From: Faecalibacterium sp. I4-1-79
Lineage (GTDB): Bacteria; Bacillota; Clostridia; Oscillospirales; Ruminococcaceae
Direction: 5' to 3'
Length of the DNA: 64,000 bases
Assembly (NCBI RefSeq): GCF_023347235.1
Contig: NZ_CP094467.1
Location: 868,001 to 932,000, forward strand
Below are positions 8,743-17,990 of this stretch, piece after piece. Made by a program: the position numbers and the translations under genes. Position 1 is the stretch's first letter, and each line of letters starts with the position of its first letter. The notes under the pieces were generated by a model. That model did not search any database and was not told the origin of the DNA. It was given only the letters and a program-made list of their open reading frames with translations.

Positions 8743-11700
8743 ATGGTATTCAAGGAACTGGAGATCCAGGGCTTTAAAAGTTTTCCCGATAAGGTAAAGA
8801 TCAGCTTTGATACCGGCGTTACCGGCGTGGTGGGACCCAATGGCTCCGGCAAGTCCAACCTTTCGGACGCGGTACGCTGGGTGCTGGGCGAGACCAGCTC
8901 CCACCAGCTGCGTGCTGCCGGTAAGATGGAGGACGTCATCTTTGGCGGCACCCGCAAGCGCAGCCCCATGGGCTTTGCGCAGGTGCGGCTGACGCTGGAC
9001 AACGCCGCCCACACGCTGGATGTGGACGCGGACGAGGTGACCATCGGGCGCAAATACTACCGCTCCGGCGACAGCGAGTACACCATCAACGGGCAGGTAT
9101 GCCGTCTGCGGGACGTGTACGAGCTGCTGCTGGATACCGGCATCGGCAGGGACGGCTATTCGGTCATCGGGCAGGGACGCATTGCGGAGATCGTGGCGGC
9201 AAAAAGCAGCGAGCGCCGCGAGATCTTTGAGGAAGCCTGCGGCATTGCCAAGTACCGCTACCGCAAGACCGAAGCCGAGCGCCGTCTGGCCGCAGCGGGC
9301 GAGAACTTGGAGCGCCTGCGGGATATCCTTGGCGAGCTGGAAAGCCGGGTGGGCCCGCTGGAAAAAGAGAGCGCCAAGGCGCAGAAGTTTCTGGAACTGA
9401 GCGCCCAGCGCAAAACGCTGGAAGTGACCCTGTGGACCGATGGGGTGCACCGTGCCCGGGAAGCTGTGCGCCAGCAGGTGCGGGACTATGAGACCGCCCA
9501 GACCGACTACGAGCGTTTCGACCGGGAGACCAAGGCCGCCGAGCAGGAGGCTGAGGAGATCCGTATGCAGGCACAGCAGCTGACGGTTGCTGTCGAGCGC
9601 CTGAATGGGGATATCCGCAGCATCACCCAGCAGATCAGCGGCTCCGAAAGCCGCATCGCCGTGCTGGAAAACGATATTCTGCGCAACGACGAGAGTGCGG
9701 CTTCCTTACAACAGGAGATCGCCGCCGGGCAGCAGGATACCGCCGAAGCGGATGCCGCCTTGCAGCGCCACCGTGCCGTGGCAAAGACCATGGAAGCGGC
9801 GGGCGAAAAGCTTGCGGCGGAGATCGAAGCGCTGAACGCCGAACTTGCCCGGCTGGCAGATGCCAGTACCGCCAGCGGTGCCCGCAAGGACAGCCTGCGG
9901 GCAGAGCTTGCCGACCGCACCGCAAAGCGCACCGAGGCACAGGTGGCACAGGCTGCCGCCGAAGCAGCCGGAGATACCGCCCGGCAGCGTCTGCCCGCGC
10001 TGGAACAGAGCGCCCGGGATGCCGCCGCACAGCTGGAGGAAACAAGACAGGATCTGGCCGATACCGTAAAGTACCGGCAGACGCTGGAGGAAAACGAAAA
10101 GCAGCTGGGCAACATCCGCTCCGGTCTGGAGCTCAAGCTGCGCAGCCGCAAGGCCGCACTGGACGAAGCCGATGCCGCCGAGCAGCGGCTGGGCAGGGAA
10201 CTGGATGCTGCCCGGCAGCGCCTTTCGGTGCTGCGGGAGCTGGAGAAGAACATGGACGGCTACCAGAACTCGGTGCGCGCGGTCATGCGCGCCGCCGGGG
10301 CACGCCGTCTGCGGGGCGTTCTGGGGCCGGTATCCACCATCCTGAAGGTGGAGCCCGGGTGCGAGGTTGCCATCGAGACCGCATTGGGCGGCGCATTGCA
10401 GAACATCGTGGTGGAAAACGAAGCCGCCGCGAAAGCCGCTATCGCCCTGCTGCGCAACGACCATGCAGGCCGCGCCACCTTTTTACCGCTGGATACCGTG
10501 CAGCCCGGCGTGTTCCGGGGGCGGCTGTCCGGCACGGCACGGCTGGCCTCTGCGCTGGTGCAGGCCGACCCCCGGTACGAGAATATCGTCTCGAACCTGC
10601 TGGGGCGCATCATCGTGGTGGAGGATATCAACGAAGCCTCCCGTGTGGCACGGGACAACGGCTACCACAATAAGGTAGTTACCATGGACGGACAGGTGAT
10701 CAATGCAGGCGGCAGCTTTACCGGCGGCAGCGTGCAGCGCAGCGCCGGTCTGTTTACCCGCAAGCAGGAGATGGAAGAACTGCGCCTGAAGGCGGCAAAG
10801 CTGCAAAAGGACTGCCTTGCCGCACAGGAAAAGACCGACCAGTGCAAAGAGCAGGCAGATGCTTTGCAGGCAGAGCTGACCGCCACCGCCAGCGAGCAGA
10901 TCACTGCCGCCAACGACCGGGTGCGTGCGGAGGCGGAGCAGAAGCGGCTGGAAGCTGCTGCCGCCCAGCTGGAAACTGCCGTGCAGAACGCACAGCAGCA
11001 GATGGACACTTTGCAGGCTGCTTTGAACGACAGCCGCGCAAAGGCGGATGCCGCTGCCTTGCAGCAGGCAGAGCTGACAGCGCAGATCGAGCAGCTGACT
11101 GCCGAGCTGAGCCGCATTGCAGAGGGCAGCGACAGCTTCCTGACCCAGCAGAACCAGCTGGCACAGGCGCTCAGCGCCAAGCGGCTGGAACAGGTGACCC
11201 GCCGCAAGGATGCGGAGCTGGCTTACAGCCAGATCGCCGCGCTGGAACAGCGTGCCAAGGACGCCGCTGCCCGTCGCACTGCATTGGAAGAAAGCCTTGC
11301 CGCCCTTGCCGCCCGCAGCGAAGCCTGCCGCACCGAGATCGCGGCTATCCGCAAGGCTAAAACAGACAGCCAGACCACCATTACCCAAAAGGAGCAGGCC
11401 ATCCGCGAAGCTACCGAAAAGCGGCTTGCCTGCCAGCAGAAGGAAACGGAAGCACTGGCAAAGGCCCGCACCGTCTCCGACAGCCGCGAGGAGATGGGCC
11501 GGGAGATGGCACGCCTTGCCGAGCGCAAGGCCGCTGCCGAGACCGAGTACGACCAGACCGTGGCAAAGCTGTGGGACGAGTACCAGCTCTCAGTCAGTCA
11601 GGCCGAGGAGCTGTGCGTGGAGTTCGACAGCCTGACCGCGCTGCGGGCACAGGTGGCAGACCTGCGCAGCAAGATCCGCGCCCTTGGCAGCGTGAATGTG

Positions 11701-12300
11701 AGCGCCATTGAGGAGTACAAGGAGGTCAAAGCCCGCTACGATGATCTGTCCCGTCAGGTGACCGATGTGGAGGAGAGCCGCAACGAGCTGGGCCGCATGA
11801 TCGCAAAGCTTTCCGCCCAGATGCGGGAGATCTTCACCGACAGCTTCCGTGCCATCAACGAAAACTTCAGCCGCGTGTTCACCGAGCTGTTCGGCGGCGG
11901 CGAAGCCAGCCTTGTGCTGGAGGACGAAAGCGATGTGCTGGCCTGCGGCATCGGCATCCGGGTAGCCCCGCCGGGCAAGGTCATCAAAAATCTGGAAGCC
12001 CTTTCCGGCGGCGAGCAGGCGCTGGTGGCGATCAGCATCTACTTTGCCATTCTGGCGGTGAACCCCGCGCCCTTCTGCATTCTGGACGAGATCGAAGCCG
12101 CCTTGGACGATGCCAACGTGGTGCGGTTTGCCCAGTATCTGCGCCGCATCAGCGACAAGACCCAGTTCATCGTCATCACCCACCGCCGCGGCACCATGGA
12201 GGCCGCCAACGTGTTGTATGGCGTTACCATGCAGGAGGACGGCGTGTCCAAGCTGCTCAAGCTGGATCTGGAACAGGTTGACGCAACGCTGGTTTCCTGA
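8743..12300 (+). CDS. smc: Chromosome partition protein SMC
   Basis: Structural maintenance of chromosomes ATPase that compacts and segregates DNA with ScpA and ScpB (not encoded in this window). At 1185 residues it has the normal size. The Walker A site GPNGSGKS is at residues 31-38. Long Ala/Glu/Gln-rich coiled coils flank a hinge at roughly 510-670 (RRLRGVLGPVSTILKV onward). The ABC signature LSGGE is at 1087-1091, and Walker B reads FCILDEIEAALDDANV. It begins immediately after rnc and is followed by ftsY, the classic rnc-smc-ftsY cluster. Confidence 0.97.
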   Translation: MVFKELEIQGFKSFPDKVKISFDTGVTGVVGPNGSGKSNLSDAVRWVLGETSSHQLRAAGKMEDVIFGGTRKRSPMGFAQVRLTLDNAAHTLDVDADEVTIGRKYYRSGDSEYTINGQVCRLRDVYELLLDTGIGRDGYSVIGQGRIAEIVAAKSSERREIFEEACGIAKYRYRKTEAERRLAAAGENLERLRDILGELESRVGPLEKESAKAQKFLELSAQRKTLEVTLWTDGVHRAREAVRQQVRDYETAQTDYERFDRETKAAEQEAEEIRMQAQQLTVAVERLNGDIRSITQQISGSESRIAVLENDILRNDESAASLQQEIAAGQQDTAEADAALQRHRAVAKTMEAAGEKLAAEIEALNAELARLADASTASGARKDSLRAELADRTAKRTEAQVAQAAAEAAGDTARQRLPALEQSARDAAAQLEETRQDLADTVKYRQTLEENEKQLGNIRSGLELKLRSRKAALDEADAAEQRLGRELDAARQRLSVLRELEKNMDGYQNSVRAVMRAAGARRLRGVLGPVSTILKVEPGCEVAIETALGGALQNIVVENEAAAKAAIALLRNDHAGRATFLPLDTVQPGVFRGRLSGTARLASALVQADPRYENIVSNLLGRIIVVEDINEASRVARDNGYHNKVVTMDGQVINAGGSFTGGSVQRSAGLFTRKQEMEELRLKAAKLQKDCLAAQEKTDQCKEQADALQAELTATASEQITAANDRVRAEAEQKRLEAAAAQLETAVQNAQQQMDTLQAALNDSRAKADAAALQQAELTAQIEQLTAELSRIAEGSDSFLTQQNQLAQALSAKRLEQVTRRKDAELAYSQIAALEQRAKDAAARRTALEESLAALAARSEACRTEIAAIRKAKTDSQTTITQKEQAIREATEKRLACQQKETEALAKARTVSDSREEMGREMARLAERKAAAETEYDQTVAKLWDEYQLSVSQAEELCVEFDSLTALRAQVADLRSKIRALGSVNVSAIEEYKEVKARYDDLSRQVTDVEESRNELGRMIAKLSAQMREIFTDSFRAINENFSRVFTELFGGGEASLVLEDESDVLACGIGIRVAPPGKVIKNLEALSGGEQALVAISIYFAILAVNPAPFCILDEIEAALDDANVVRFAQYLRRISDKTQFIVITHRRGTMEAANVLYGVTMQEDGVSKLLKLDLEQVDATLVS

Positions 12301-12335
12301 TATAAAATAAACAGAAAATAGATAGGAGGACCACT

Positions 12336-13274
12336 ATGGCGTTCTTCGGATTTGGAAAAAAAGAAAAAGACAAGATGAAAACGGGTCTGGAAAAGACCCG
12401 CACCGGCTTCTGGGGCAGCATTATGAACACCCTGACCGGCAGCGTCATCGACGATGAAATGTACGATGATCTCGAGGAGCAGCTGATCCTTGCCGACGTA
12501 GGCGGCGAGGTGGCGGTGCATCTGGTGGACAAGCTCCGCGATCGTGTGCGTGACAAGGGGCTGAAAACCGGTGAGCAGGCCGCAGATGCTCTGCGCGACA
12601 TCATTGCCGAGGAGATGACCCCGGAGGCCGAGATGGCACTGGACGGCAAGCCCGCCGTCATTCTGGTCATCGGCGTCAACGGCGTGGGCAAGACCACCAG
12701 CATTGCCAAGCTGGCCGATTACTACACCCGGCAGGGCAAGCGGGTCATGCTGGCCGCCGGTGATACCTTCCGCGCCGCTGCCAGCGAGCAGCTGGAGATC
12801 TGGGCAAGCCGTGCCGGCGTGCCCATCGTCAGCGCGGGCGAAGGCGCAGACCCCGCCGCCGTCATCTTTGATACGGTCAAGTCTGCCACCGCACGCGGCT
12901 ATGATATGGTCATTGCGGACACCGCAGGCCGTCTGCACAACAAATCAAACCTGATGGCAGAGCTTTCCAAGATCAGCCGCAGCGTCAAAAAGGCAAGCCC
13001 GGAAGCCAGTCTGGAGACCCTGCTGGTGCTGGATGCCATCACCGGACAGAACGCCATCAGTCAGGCCAAGGAGTTCTGCAAGGCTGCCGATGCCACCGGC
13101 ATCATCCTGACCAAGCTGGACGGCACCGCCAAGGGCGGCTGCGTCGTGGCGGTTAAGCAGCGTCTGGGCCTGCCGGTGCGCTTTATCGGCGTGGGCGAGG
13201 GCATCGACGACCTGCTGCCCTTTACCCCGGAGGGCTTTGTGGAAGAGCTGCTCCCCCGGGAATGGAAGCATTAA
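12336..13274 (+). CDS. ftsY: Signal recognition particle receptor FtsY
   Basis: SRP GTPase receptor that docks ribosome-nascent chain complexes at the membrane. A short N-terminal region ([20 protein letters not shown]) leads into the NG domain. The G1 loop GVNGVGKTT is at residues 113-121, DTAGR at 195-199 and TKLD at 259-262. At 312 residues it lacks the long acidic A domain of E. coli, as is usual in Firmicutes. AGGAGGACC precedes the ATG. Confidence 0.97.
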   Translation: MAFFGFGKKEKDKMKTGLEKTRTGFWGSIMNTLTGSVIDDEMYDDLEEQLILADVGGEVAVHLVDKLRDRVRDKGLKTGEQAADALRDIIAEEMTPEAEMALDGKPAVILVIGVNGVGKTTSIAKLADYYTRQGKRVMLAAGDTFRAAASEQLEIWASRAGVPIVSAGEGADPAAVIFDTVKSATARGYDMVIADTAGRLHNKSNLMAELSKISRSVKKASPEASLETLLVLDAITGQNAISQAKEFCKAADATGIILTKLDGTAKGGCVVAVKQRLGLPVRFIGVGEGIDDLLPFTPEGFVEELLPREWKH

Positions 13275-13277
13275 AAC

Positions 13278-13396
13278 AAAACCCTCTCACCGTTCCGTCC
13301 GCTTACAGCGGCGCGGAAACGGAGATTCCCCTCTCTGGCGCTGGACGCGCCATCTCTCCCCGGCCGGGGAGAGTCTTTCCTCTCAGGGGGAGCTTT
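13278..13396 (-). repeat. Dispersed palindromic repeat, family C (long copy)
   Basis: Read on the minus strand, the element starts AAAGCTCCCCC and ends TGAGAGGGTTT, the same ends as the copy at 17861-17914 in the other orientation. Inside are several perfect hairpins: CTCTCCCCGG/CCGGGGAGAG, TGGCGC/GCGCCA and a CCGC/GCGG stem. It fills most of the ftsY-rdgB gap. It contains no gene. It may be a non-autonomous mobile repeat. Confidence 0.6.
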
Positions 13397-13417
13397 GAAA
13401 GCGGAAGGAGTATCAAG

Positions 13418-14053
13418 ATGAAAATTTGTGCAGCCACCGGCAACGCCGGAAAGCTTCGCGAGCTGCGCCGCATTCTGGAAGCGCAGGGACATGAGGTGGT
13501 CAGCCAGAAGGAGCTGGGCATCACCATCGAGCCGGAAGAGACCGGCACCACCTTTGCCGAGAACGCGCTCATCAAGGCCGAGACCATCTGCAAGGCCAGC
13601 GGCCTGCCTACCATCGCCGATGACTCCGGCCTGTGTGTGGACGCGCTGGACGGCGCACCCGGTGTGTACAGCGCCCGCTACTGCGGCCACCACGGCGACG
13701 ATGAAGCCAACAACGATAAGCTTCTGGCTGCCATGCAGGCGGTGCCTGCCGGGCAGCGGGGCGCAAAGTTCGTTTCGGCGGTATGTTTTATCCTGCCGGA
13801 CGGTCGGCACCTGACCTGCATGGGCGAGTGCCCGGGCAGCATTGCCTTTACACGGCTGTGCGGCGATTACGGTTTTGGCTACGACCCGCTGTTCATCCCC
13901 GCCGACTGCGGCGTGGGCAAAACGGACAAGCGCCCCAACACCGAGAAACGCAGCTACGCCCAGCTGACCCCGGACGAAAAGGACGCCATCAGCCACCGCG
14001 GCAACGCGCTGGCGGAACTGGAAAAGCAGCTGCCCAGCTTTCTGGGAGAGTGA
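13418..14053 (+). CDS. rdgB: Non-canonical purine NTP pyrophosphatase (RdgB/HAM1)
   Basis: Hydrolyses ITP, dITP and XTP to monophosphates, cleaning the nucleotide pool. The protein starts MKICAATGNAGKLRELRRIL and has ADDSGLCVDALDGAPGVYSARYCG, GDYGFGYDPLFIP and the C-terminal SHRGNAL motif. The start at 13418 follows GGAAGGAG at 13403-13410; an in-frame ATG at 13262 would run through the repeat and lacks support. The product is 211 residues, slightly longer than E. coli RdgB. Confidence 0.95.
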   Translation: MKICAATGNAGKLRELRRILEAQGHEVVSQKELGITIEPEETGTTFAENALIKAETICKASGLPTIADDSGLCVDALDGAPGVYSARYCGHHGDDEANNDKLLAAMQAVPAGQRGAKFVSAVCFILPDGRHLTCMGECPGSIAFTRLCGDYGFGYDPLFIPADCGVGKTDKRPNTEKRSYAQLTPDEKDAISHRGNALAELEKQLPSFLGE

Positions 14054-14085
14054 AGAGGCGCAAACTCAGCTGCGTTTGCCCCGGA

Positions 14086-14199
14086 CGGTTGGTACTTTCT
14101 CTGAGGACCGTCCGCTGGGGTGGGACCCTGTTGCCCGCAGGGCAATAGGGCGGGCGATGGAATGGCCCGCTTCGTGTCCGAAGAGAAATGTACCAGCCG
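14086..14199 (+). repeat. Structured dispersed repeat, family A (short copy)
   Basis: An outer stem pairs CGGTTGGTAC-TTTCTCT (14086-14102) with AGAGAAA-T-GTACCAGCCG (14182-14199), with one bulged base. The inside carries a hairpin CCCT-TTGCCC/GGGCAA-AGGG. A 71-nt block (14096-14166) is identical to 28566-28636 in the second copy. The outer arm sequence differs in that copy but still pairs. Coding potential is not seen. Confidence 0.75.
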
Positions 14200-14222
14200 C
14201 CCGCACCACCTCCCGTGAAAAA

Positions 14223-14258
14223 GTAAAATTGAAAAATCTGCAGATTTTTCAATTTTAC
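14223..14258. repeat. 16-bp YGCA hairpin, family B (copy 1)
   Basis: A perfect 16-bp stem (GTAAAATTGAAAAATC with GATTTTTCAATTTTAC) closes a TGCA loop. It is preceded by CCGTGAAAAA and followed by an A-rich tract. The same design with different stem sequence occurs at 23796, 23906 and 28832. It lies between rdgB and the CRM-domain gene; plus-strand T-runs are absent, so it is not an obvious plus-strand terminator. Confidence 0.75.
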
Positions 14259-14309
14259 AAAATATAAAAAAATTCCGCAATATCAACCTGAAAATAAAGG
14301 AGAAAAACT

Positions 14310-14606
14310 ATGCTGACTAGCAAACAGCGCGCCATTCTGCGCGGCAAGGCAAATACCATGGACCCCGTTTACATCGTGGGTAAGGGCGAGATCGACGAGA
14401 CCCTGATCCAGGGCGTGAAGGATTGTCTGGACGCCCGGGAGCTGATCAAGCTCAAGGTGCTGGAAAACAGTATGTACAACGCCCGTGAGGCCGCTACCAA
14501 GCTGGCTGAGGCCACCGGCGCAGACTGCGTGCAGGTCATCGGCTCCAAGTTCGTGCTGTATCTGCAGAAGAAAAAGGACAGCGCCTACGCTGCCCTGCTG
14601 AAGTAA
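14310..14606 (+). CDS. yhbY: YhbY-family CRM-domain RNA-binding protein
   Basis: A 98-residue single CRM domain: MLTSKQRAILRGKANTMDPVYIVGKG, ELIKLKVLEN and VQVIGSKFVLYLQKK are family stretches. Such proteins associate with pre-50S particles in bacteria. AAAGGAGAAAAAC precedes the ATG. One base separates its stop from nadD, so these form one unit with yqeK. This order is common in Firmicutes. Confidence 0.92.
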   Translation: MLTSKQRAILRGKANTMDPVYIVGKGEIDETLIQGVKDCLDARELIKLKVLENSMYNAREAATKLAEATGADCVQVIGSKFVLYLQKKKDSAYAALLK

Positions 14607-14607
14607 G

Positions 14608-15246
14608 ATGAAGATCCTTCTCTATGGCGGCAGCTTTGACCCGCCCCATAACGGCCACCTGAATAACCTGCGTGCAGCGGCAGACCGCGTGCACCCGGAT
14701 AAGATCGTGGTGATGCCGGCAGGCACCTCTCCCTTTAAGCAGGGAACGAATGCCTCCGGTGCGCTGCGGCTGGAAATGTGCCGGTGCTTTGCGGCACTGG
14801 CGCAGGAGCCGGGTATGCCGCCGCTGGAAGTAAGCGGCTGGGAGGTGGCGCAGGCCGCAGCGGGCAGCCGCAATTATACCGTGCTCACGCTGGAAATGCT
14901 GGCAAGGGAAAATCCGGGCGCTGTGCTGTATCTTGCCATTGGCAGCGATATGCTGCTCAGCTTTGAGGGCTGGCACCGCTGGCAGGACATCCTGCGCATT
15001 GCGCGGGTGGTGGTCACCAGCCGGGATATCGGCGATGCCCCGGCGCTGCACGCAAAGGCAAAGCTGCTGGACCCGTCGGGCGGACGCATCCTGTTTGCCC
15101 CGGTGCAGGCGCTGCCTATGGCAAGCAGCCAGCTGCGGGCCCGGCTTGCCGCCGGAGAGGAGTGCAAAACCGAACTGCCGGAGATGGTGCGCGCCGTCAT
15201 CCGGCGGGAGGGACTATACCGGAACACAGAAGGAAGTAGCAGATAA
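14608..15246 (+). CDS. nadD: Nicotinate-nucleotide adenylyltransferase
   Basis: Transfers AMP from ATP to nicotinate mononucleotide in NAD synthesis. The nucleotidyltransferase motif is GGSFDPPHNGHLNNLRAA (HxGH type) near the N-terminus; the second motif near the end reads PMASSQLRARLAAGE. The protein is 212 residues. It starts one base after the yhbY stop and abuts yqeK. Confidence 0.95.
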   Translation: MKILLYGGSFDPPHNGHLNNLRAAADRVHPDKIVVMPAGTSPFKQGTNASGALRLEMCRCFAALAQEPGMPPLEVSGWEVAQAAAGSRNYTVLTLEMLARENPGAVLYLAIGSDMLLSFEGWHRWQDILRIARVVVTSRDIGDAPALHAKAKLLDPSGGRILFAPVQALPMASSQLRARLAAGEECKTELPEMVRAVIRREGLYRNTEGSSR

Positions 15247-15825
15247 ATGGATCTGAAACAGGCAAAGGAGCTTGTGCGCAGCCGCTTGAGCGATAAGCGC
15301 TACGAGCATACCATCAACGTGAAAAAAATGGCCGTCAAGCTGGCCAAGCACTACGGCACCGACCCGGAGCAGGCCGCACTGGCTGCGCTTTTGCACGATG
15401 CCGCCAAGGAATTGCCCAAAGACGAGATGCGCGCCATCATGCAGGCGTACCCGGAATACGCGCAGGGCGGCGAAGCACGCCCCACACCGGTGTGGCACGG
15501 CATCTGCGCCGCCATTCTGGCGCGTACCGAATGGGGCGTTACGGACGAAGCCGTGCTCAGCGCCATCGCCTGCCATACCGCAGGCAAGGCGGGCATGACC
15601 CAACTGGATAAGATCCTGTATCTGGCTGATATGACCAGTGCCGAGCGGGACTGGCCCGGGGTGGAAAAGCTGCGCAAGCTGGAAATGAAGGACTTGGACG
15701 CCGCCATGCTGGCGGCGCTCAGGCAGACGAACGGTTTTGTGCTGTCCGAGGGCAAGCCCCTTGACCCCGAAAGCAAGGCTGCCTACGAGGATATCTTAGC
15801 GCACAGCGGGCAGAATGAAGGGTGA
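15247..15825 (+). CDS. yqeK: YqeK-type HD phosphohydrolase (diadenosine tetraphosphatase)
   Basis: HD-domain protein whose characterised relatives hydrolyse Ap4A symmetrically to ADP. Metal ligands are visible in YEHTINVKKMAVKLAKHYG and ALLHDAAKELPKDEM, followed by WHGICAAILA and ILYLADMTSAERDWPGVEKLR. The protein is 192 residues. Its ATG abuts the nadD stop, the conserved nadD-yqeK pairing. Confidence 0.92.
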   Translation: MDLKQAKELVRSRLSDKRYEHTINVKKMAVKLAKHYGTDPEQAALAALLHDAAKELPKDEMRAIMQAYPEYAQGGEARPTPVWHGICAAILARTEWGVTDEAVLSAIACHTAGKAGMTQLDKILYLADMTSAERDWPGVEKLRKLEMKDLDAAMLAALRQTNGFVLSEGKPLDPESKAAYEDILAHSGQNEG

Positions 15826-15875
15826 AAAGCCGGACGCCGGTTAAAAATGGTTCCGGTCATCCCCGGATAAAACAA

Positions 15876-15904
15876 TTGCAGATTTTGCCGTACCATGCTA
15901 TACT
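15876..15904 (+). promoter_or_regulatory. Sigma-A promoter for the LCP gene
   Basis: TTGCAG (15876-15881), 17-base spacer, TATACT (15899-15904), about 69 bases before the LCP start. Confidence 0.75.
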
Positions 15905-15972
15905 GAAGGATATGACAGGTCTGCAAGTAAAAAACTCTGCAGAGCAGTGAAAAGCTGGAGGATACAAAAAGC

Positions 15973-17346
15973 ATGAGCCAGACGCCACGCCATATCAATA
16001 CAGACCGCTCGCTCAGCCGCCCGGATCAGGCGGCGCGCGCCCCGCAGGCTGCCCCGGAGCAGAACACCCGCAGCACCGCCGGGGCGCAGCACGCCGCCCC
16101 GCCCCGCCGCCCGGCACAGCCCGACATGGGCGGGGATGGTGCACCGCGCCGCCGCAAAAAGAAGAAAAAGACCCCGCTGTGGCTGCCCTTTGCCATCGTG
16201 ATGGGGGTGATCGCTGTGATCTCCGGTGTGGTGGTGTACGGTGTGAGCCTTGTGAACAAGGTAGAGGACAGCATCCGCCCGGCGGAAAGCGCCCCCTCCA
16301 TCGTACAGGAGATCCAGACCGCGGAGGAGTACAAGGGCGATGTGGTCAACATTCTGGTCTGCGGCATCGACTTTGAAGAGGGACGCTCTTACAGCGACGC
16401 CAGTTCCAACGACGGTATGACGGATATGATCCTGTACTGCCAGTTCGATATCAAGGGCGGTGCGCTGCGGATGCTGCAGATCCCCCGCAATACGCTGGTG
16501 ACCACCCAGAACCGTAAGCTTACCCTCTCCAACGGCAAGACCTATGCCGTTTCCAACTACCAGATCAACTCGGTGGCGCTTTCCAACGGCGGCAGCATTG
16601 CCGCGCTGGCAGATGTCATCTACGACCAGTACCACCTGCCCATCGACTACTATGTCACCATCGATATGCAGGCACTGGTGGAAATGGTGGATAACTTCGG
16701 CGGCATCGAGGTGTATATCCCCCGGGATATGTCCTACGGCGGCAGTAAGCTGCTGAAGGGCTACCGCAATCTGGACGGTGCCTCGGCGGAGTTCTTTGTG
16801 CGCTGCCGCCACGGCGACGGCTACGCAAACTCTGATATCGACCGCTTGAATATGCAGCGCTACTTCTACGCAGGTCTGTTCAAGCGCGCCCGCGCCATGG
16901 GCATTACCGATATCCTGAACCAGCTGCCGCTGATATTCAAGGACTATATCCACACGGATATGGATATCACCACTATCGCAAAGCTGCTGGCGTCCTTCCT
17001 CAAGATCGACAGCTCCAATATCATTCTGGCGCAGACGCCGGTGTTCATGGGCGTGCCCAACGTGGGCAAGACTGACTCCTTTGCCGGTTATTCCTGCGTG
17101 GTGCCGGATGCCGGTTCCATCGCAAACCTGCTCAACCAGTATTTCTGCACCTACACCGGCCCGGTGGAGGTAAGCGAGCTGCACATGGTCACCGACCAGT
17201 GGCCCCACGGCAACGCATCCACCGATGCCAACGTGCAGTATATGGGACGCATCGATAAGGAATCCGACGACGCCATCCTCAGCGGCGATACCGACCTTTC
17301 CGGCGCTGTGACCACCGATGGTCAGGCAGCGGGCACCGGACAGTAA
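15973..17346 (+). CDS. LytR-CpsA-Psr (LCP) family cell-wall polymer ligase
   Basis: Membrane-anchored phosphotransferase that attaches anionic polymers to peptidoglycan. The first 70 residues form a Pro/Ala/Arg-rich cytoplasmic tail with a KKKKK cluster, followed by one transmembrane helix at about 74-96. The extracellular LCP domain has VNILVCGIDF, SNDGMTDMILYC, LQIPRNTLVTT, INSVALSNGG, DYYVTIDMQALVEMVDNFGGIEVYIP and RCRHGDGYANSDIDRLNMQRYF. At 457 residues it fits the family. Its own promoter precedes it. Confidence 0.93.
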   Translation: MSQTPRHINTDRSLSRPDQAARAPQAAPEQNTRSTAGAQHAAPPRRPAQPDMGGDGAPRRRKKKKKTPLWLPFAIVMGVIAVISGVVVYGVSLVNKVEDSIRPAESAPSIVQEIQTAEEYKGDVVNILVCGIDFEEGRSYSDASSNDGMTDMILYCQFDIKGGALRMLQIPRNTLVTTQNRKLTLSNGKTYAVSNYQINSVALSNGGSIAALADVIYDQYHLPIDYYVTIDMQALVEMVDNFGGIEVYIPRDMSYGGSKLLKGYRNLDGASAEFFVRCRHGDGYANSDIDRLNMQRYFYAGLFKRARAMGITDILNQLPLIFKDYIHTDMDITTIAKLLASFLKIDSSNIILAQTPVFMGVPNVGKTDSFAGYSCVVPDAGSIANLLNQYFCTYTGPVEVSELHMVTDQWPHGNASTDANVQYMGRIDKESDDAILSGDTDLSGAVTTDGQAAGTGQ

Positions 17347-17406
17347 CAACAAAAACAATGCCCTGCACACCGGGTGCGGGCGTGTTCCGACAGAAGGGAG
17401 AAACAC

Positions 17407-17790
17407 ATGGATAATTTCAACGACAGCAAGGCGCTTGCCATTGAGATCGCCAAGATTTTGGACAAGAAAAAGGCACAGGATGTACGGGTGCTCAAGGTGG
17501 AAAGCCTGACCGTCCTGACCGATTACTTCGTCATCGCCTCCGGTACCTCCACCACGCAGGTGGCATCTCTGGCCGACGAGGTGGAGTACGAGCTTTCACA
17601 GAAGGGTCTGGAGCCTTACAGCACCGAGGGTCACGACACCAAGAACTGGGTGCTGTTGGATTACTCCAACGTCATCGTGCACGTCTTTGTGCCCAACAGC
17701 CGCGCTTACTATGATCTGGAGCACCTGTGGGCAGACGGCGAGCCGGTGGACATCTCGGAGTACCTGACCCCGGATAGCAGCATTGAATAA
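17407..17790 (+). CDS. rsfS: Ribosomal silencing factor RsfS
   Basis: Binds uL14 and blocks subunit joining in starvation. The 127-residue protein shows the family pattern: ALAIEIAKILDKKKAQDVRVLKVE, LTDYFVIASGTSTTQVASLADEVE, and HDTKNWVLLDYSNVIVHVF, ending ARAYYDLEHLWAD-like (SRAYYDLEHLWAD). The start at 17407 follows AGAAGGGAG; the upstream in-frame ATG at 17374 is not supported. It is 60 bases downstream of the LCP gene. Confidence 0.95.
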   Translation: MDNFNDSKALAIEIAKILDKKKAQDVRVLKVESLTVLTDYFVIASGTSTTQVASLADEVEYELSQKGLEPYSTEGHDTKNWVLLDYSNVIVHVFVPNSRAYYDLEHLWADGEPVDISEYLTPDSSIE

Positions 17791-17860
17791 TTAAGGCAAA
17801 AAGGTTTGCTTTTGGCAGAACCCGCTCCGTTATTGCGGCGCAATAGGGAAAGTTGGCAGA

Positions 17861-17914
17861 AAAGCTCCCCCCTCGGGGGAGCTGGCAGGGCGAATGCCCT
17901 GACTGAGAGGGTTT
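17861..17914 (+). repeat. Dispersed palindromic repeat, family C (short copy)
   Basis: AAAGCTCCCCCC-TC-GGGGGAGCT hairpin, then GGCAGGGC-GAAT-GCCCTG hairpin, then ACTGAGAGGGTTT. The ends match the copy at 13278-13396, which lies in the opposite orientation. It lies in the 200-base gap before leuS, which otherwise shows nothing recognisable and no T-box motif. Confidence 0.65.
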
Positions 17915-17990
17915 GTACCGGAAGTACCTTAAAAGCATACACCCCCCCAAGCAACGGTATTTTGGTTAAAGTCTGGAGCTGATTACAAAC

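Noticed and set aside
17791-17990. Possible T-box leader before leuS
   Set aside because: No TGGNACCGCG antiterminator motif or specifier stem was found; the gap holds a family C repeat instead.
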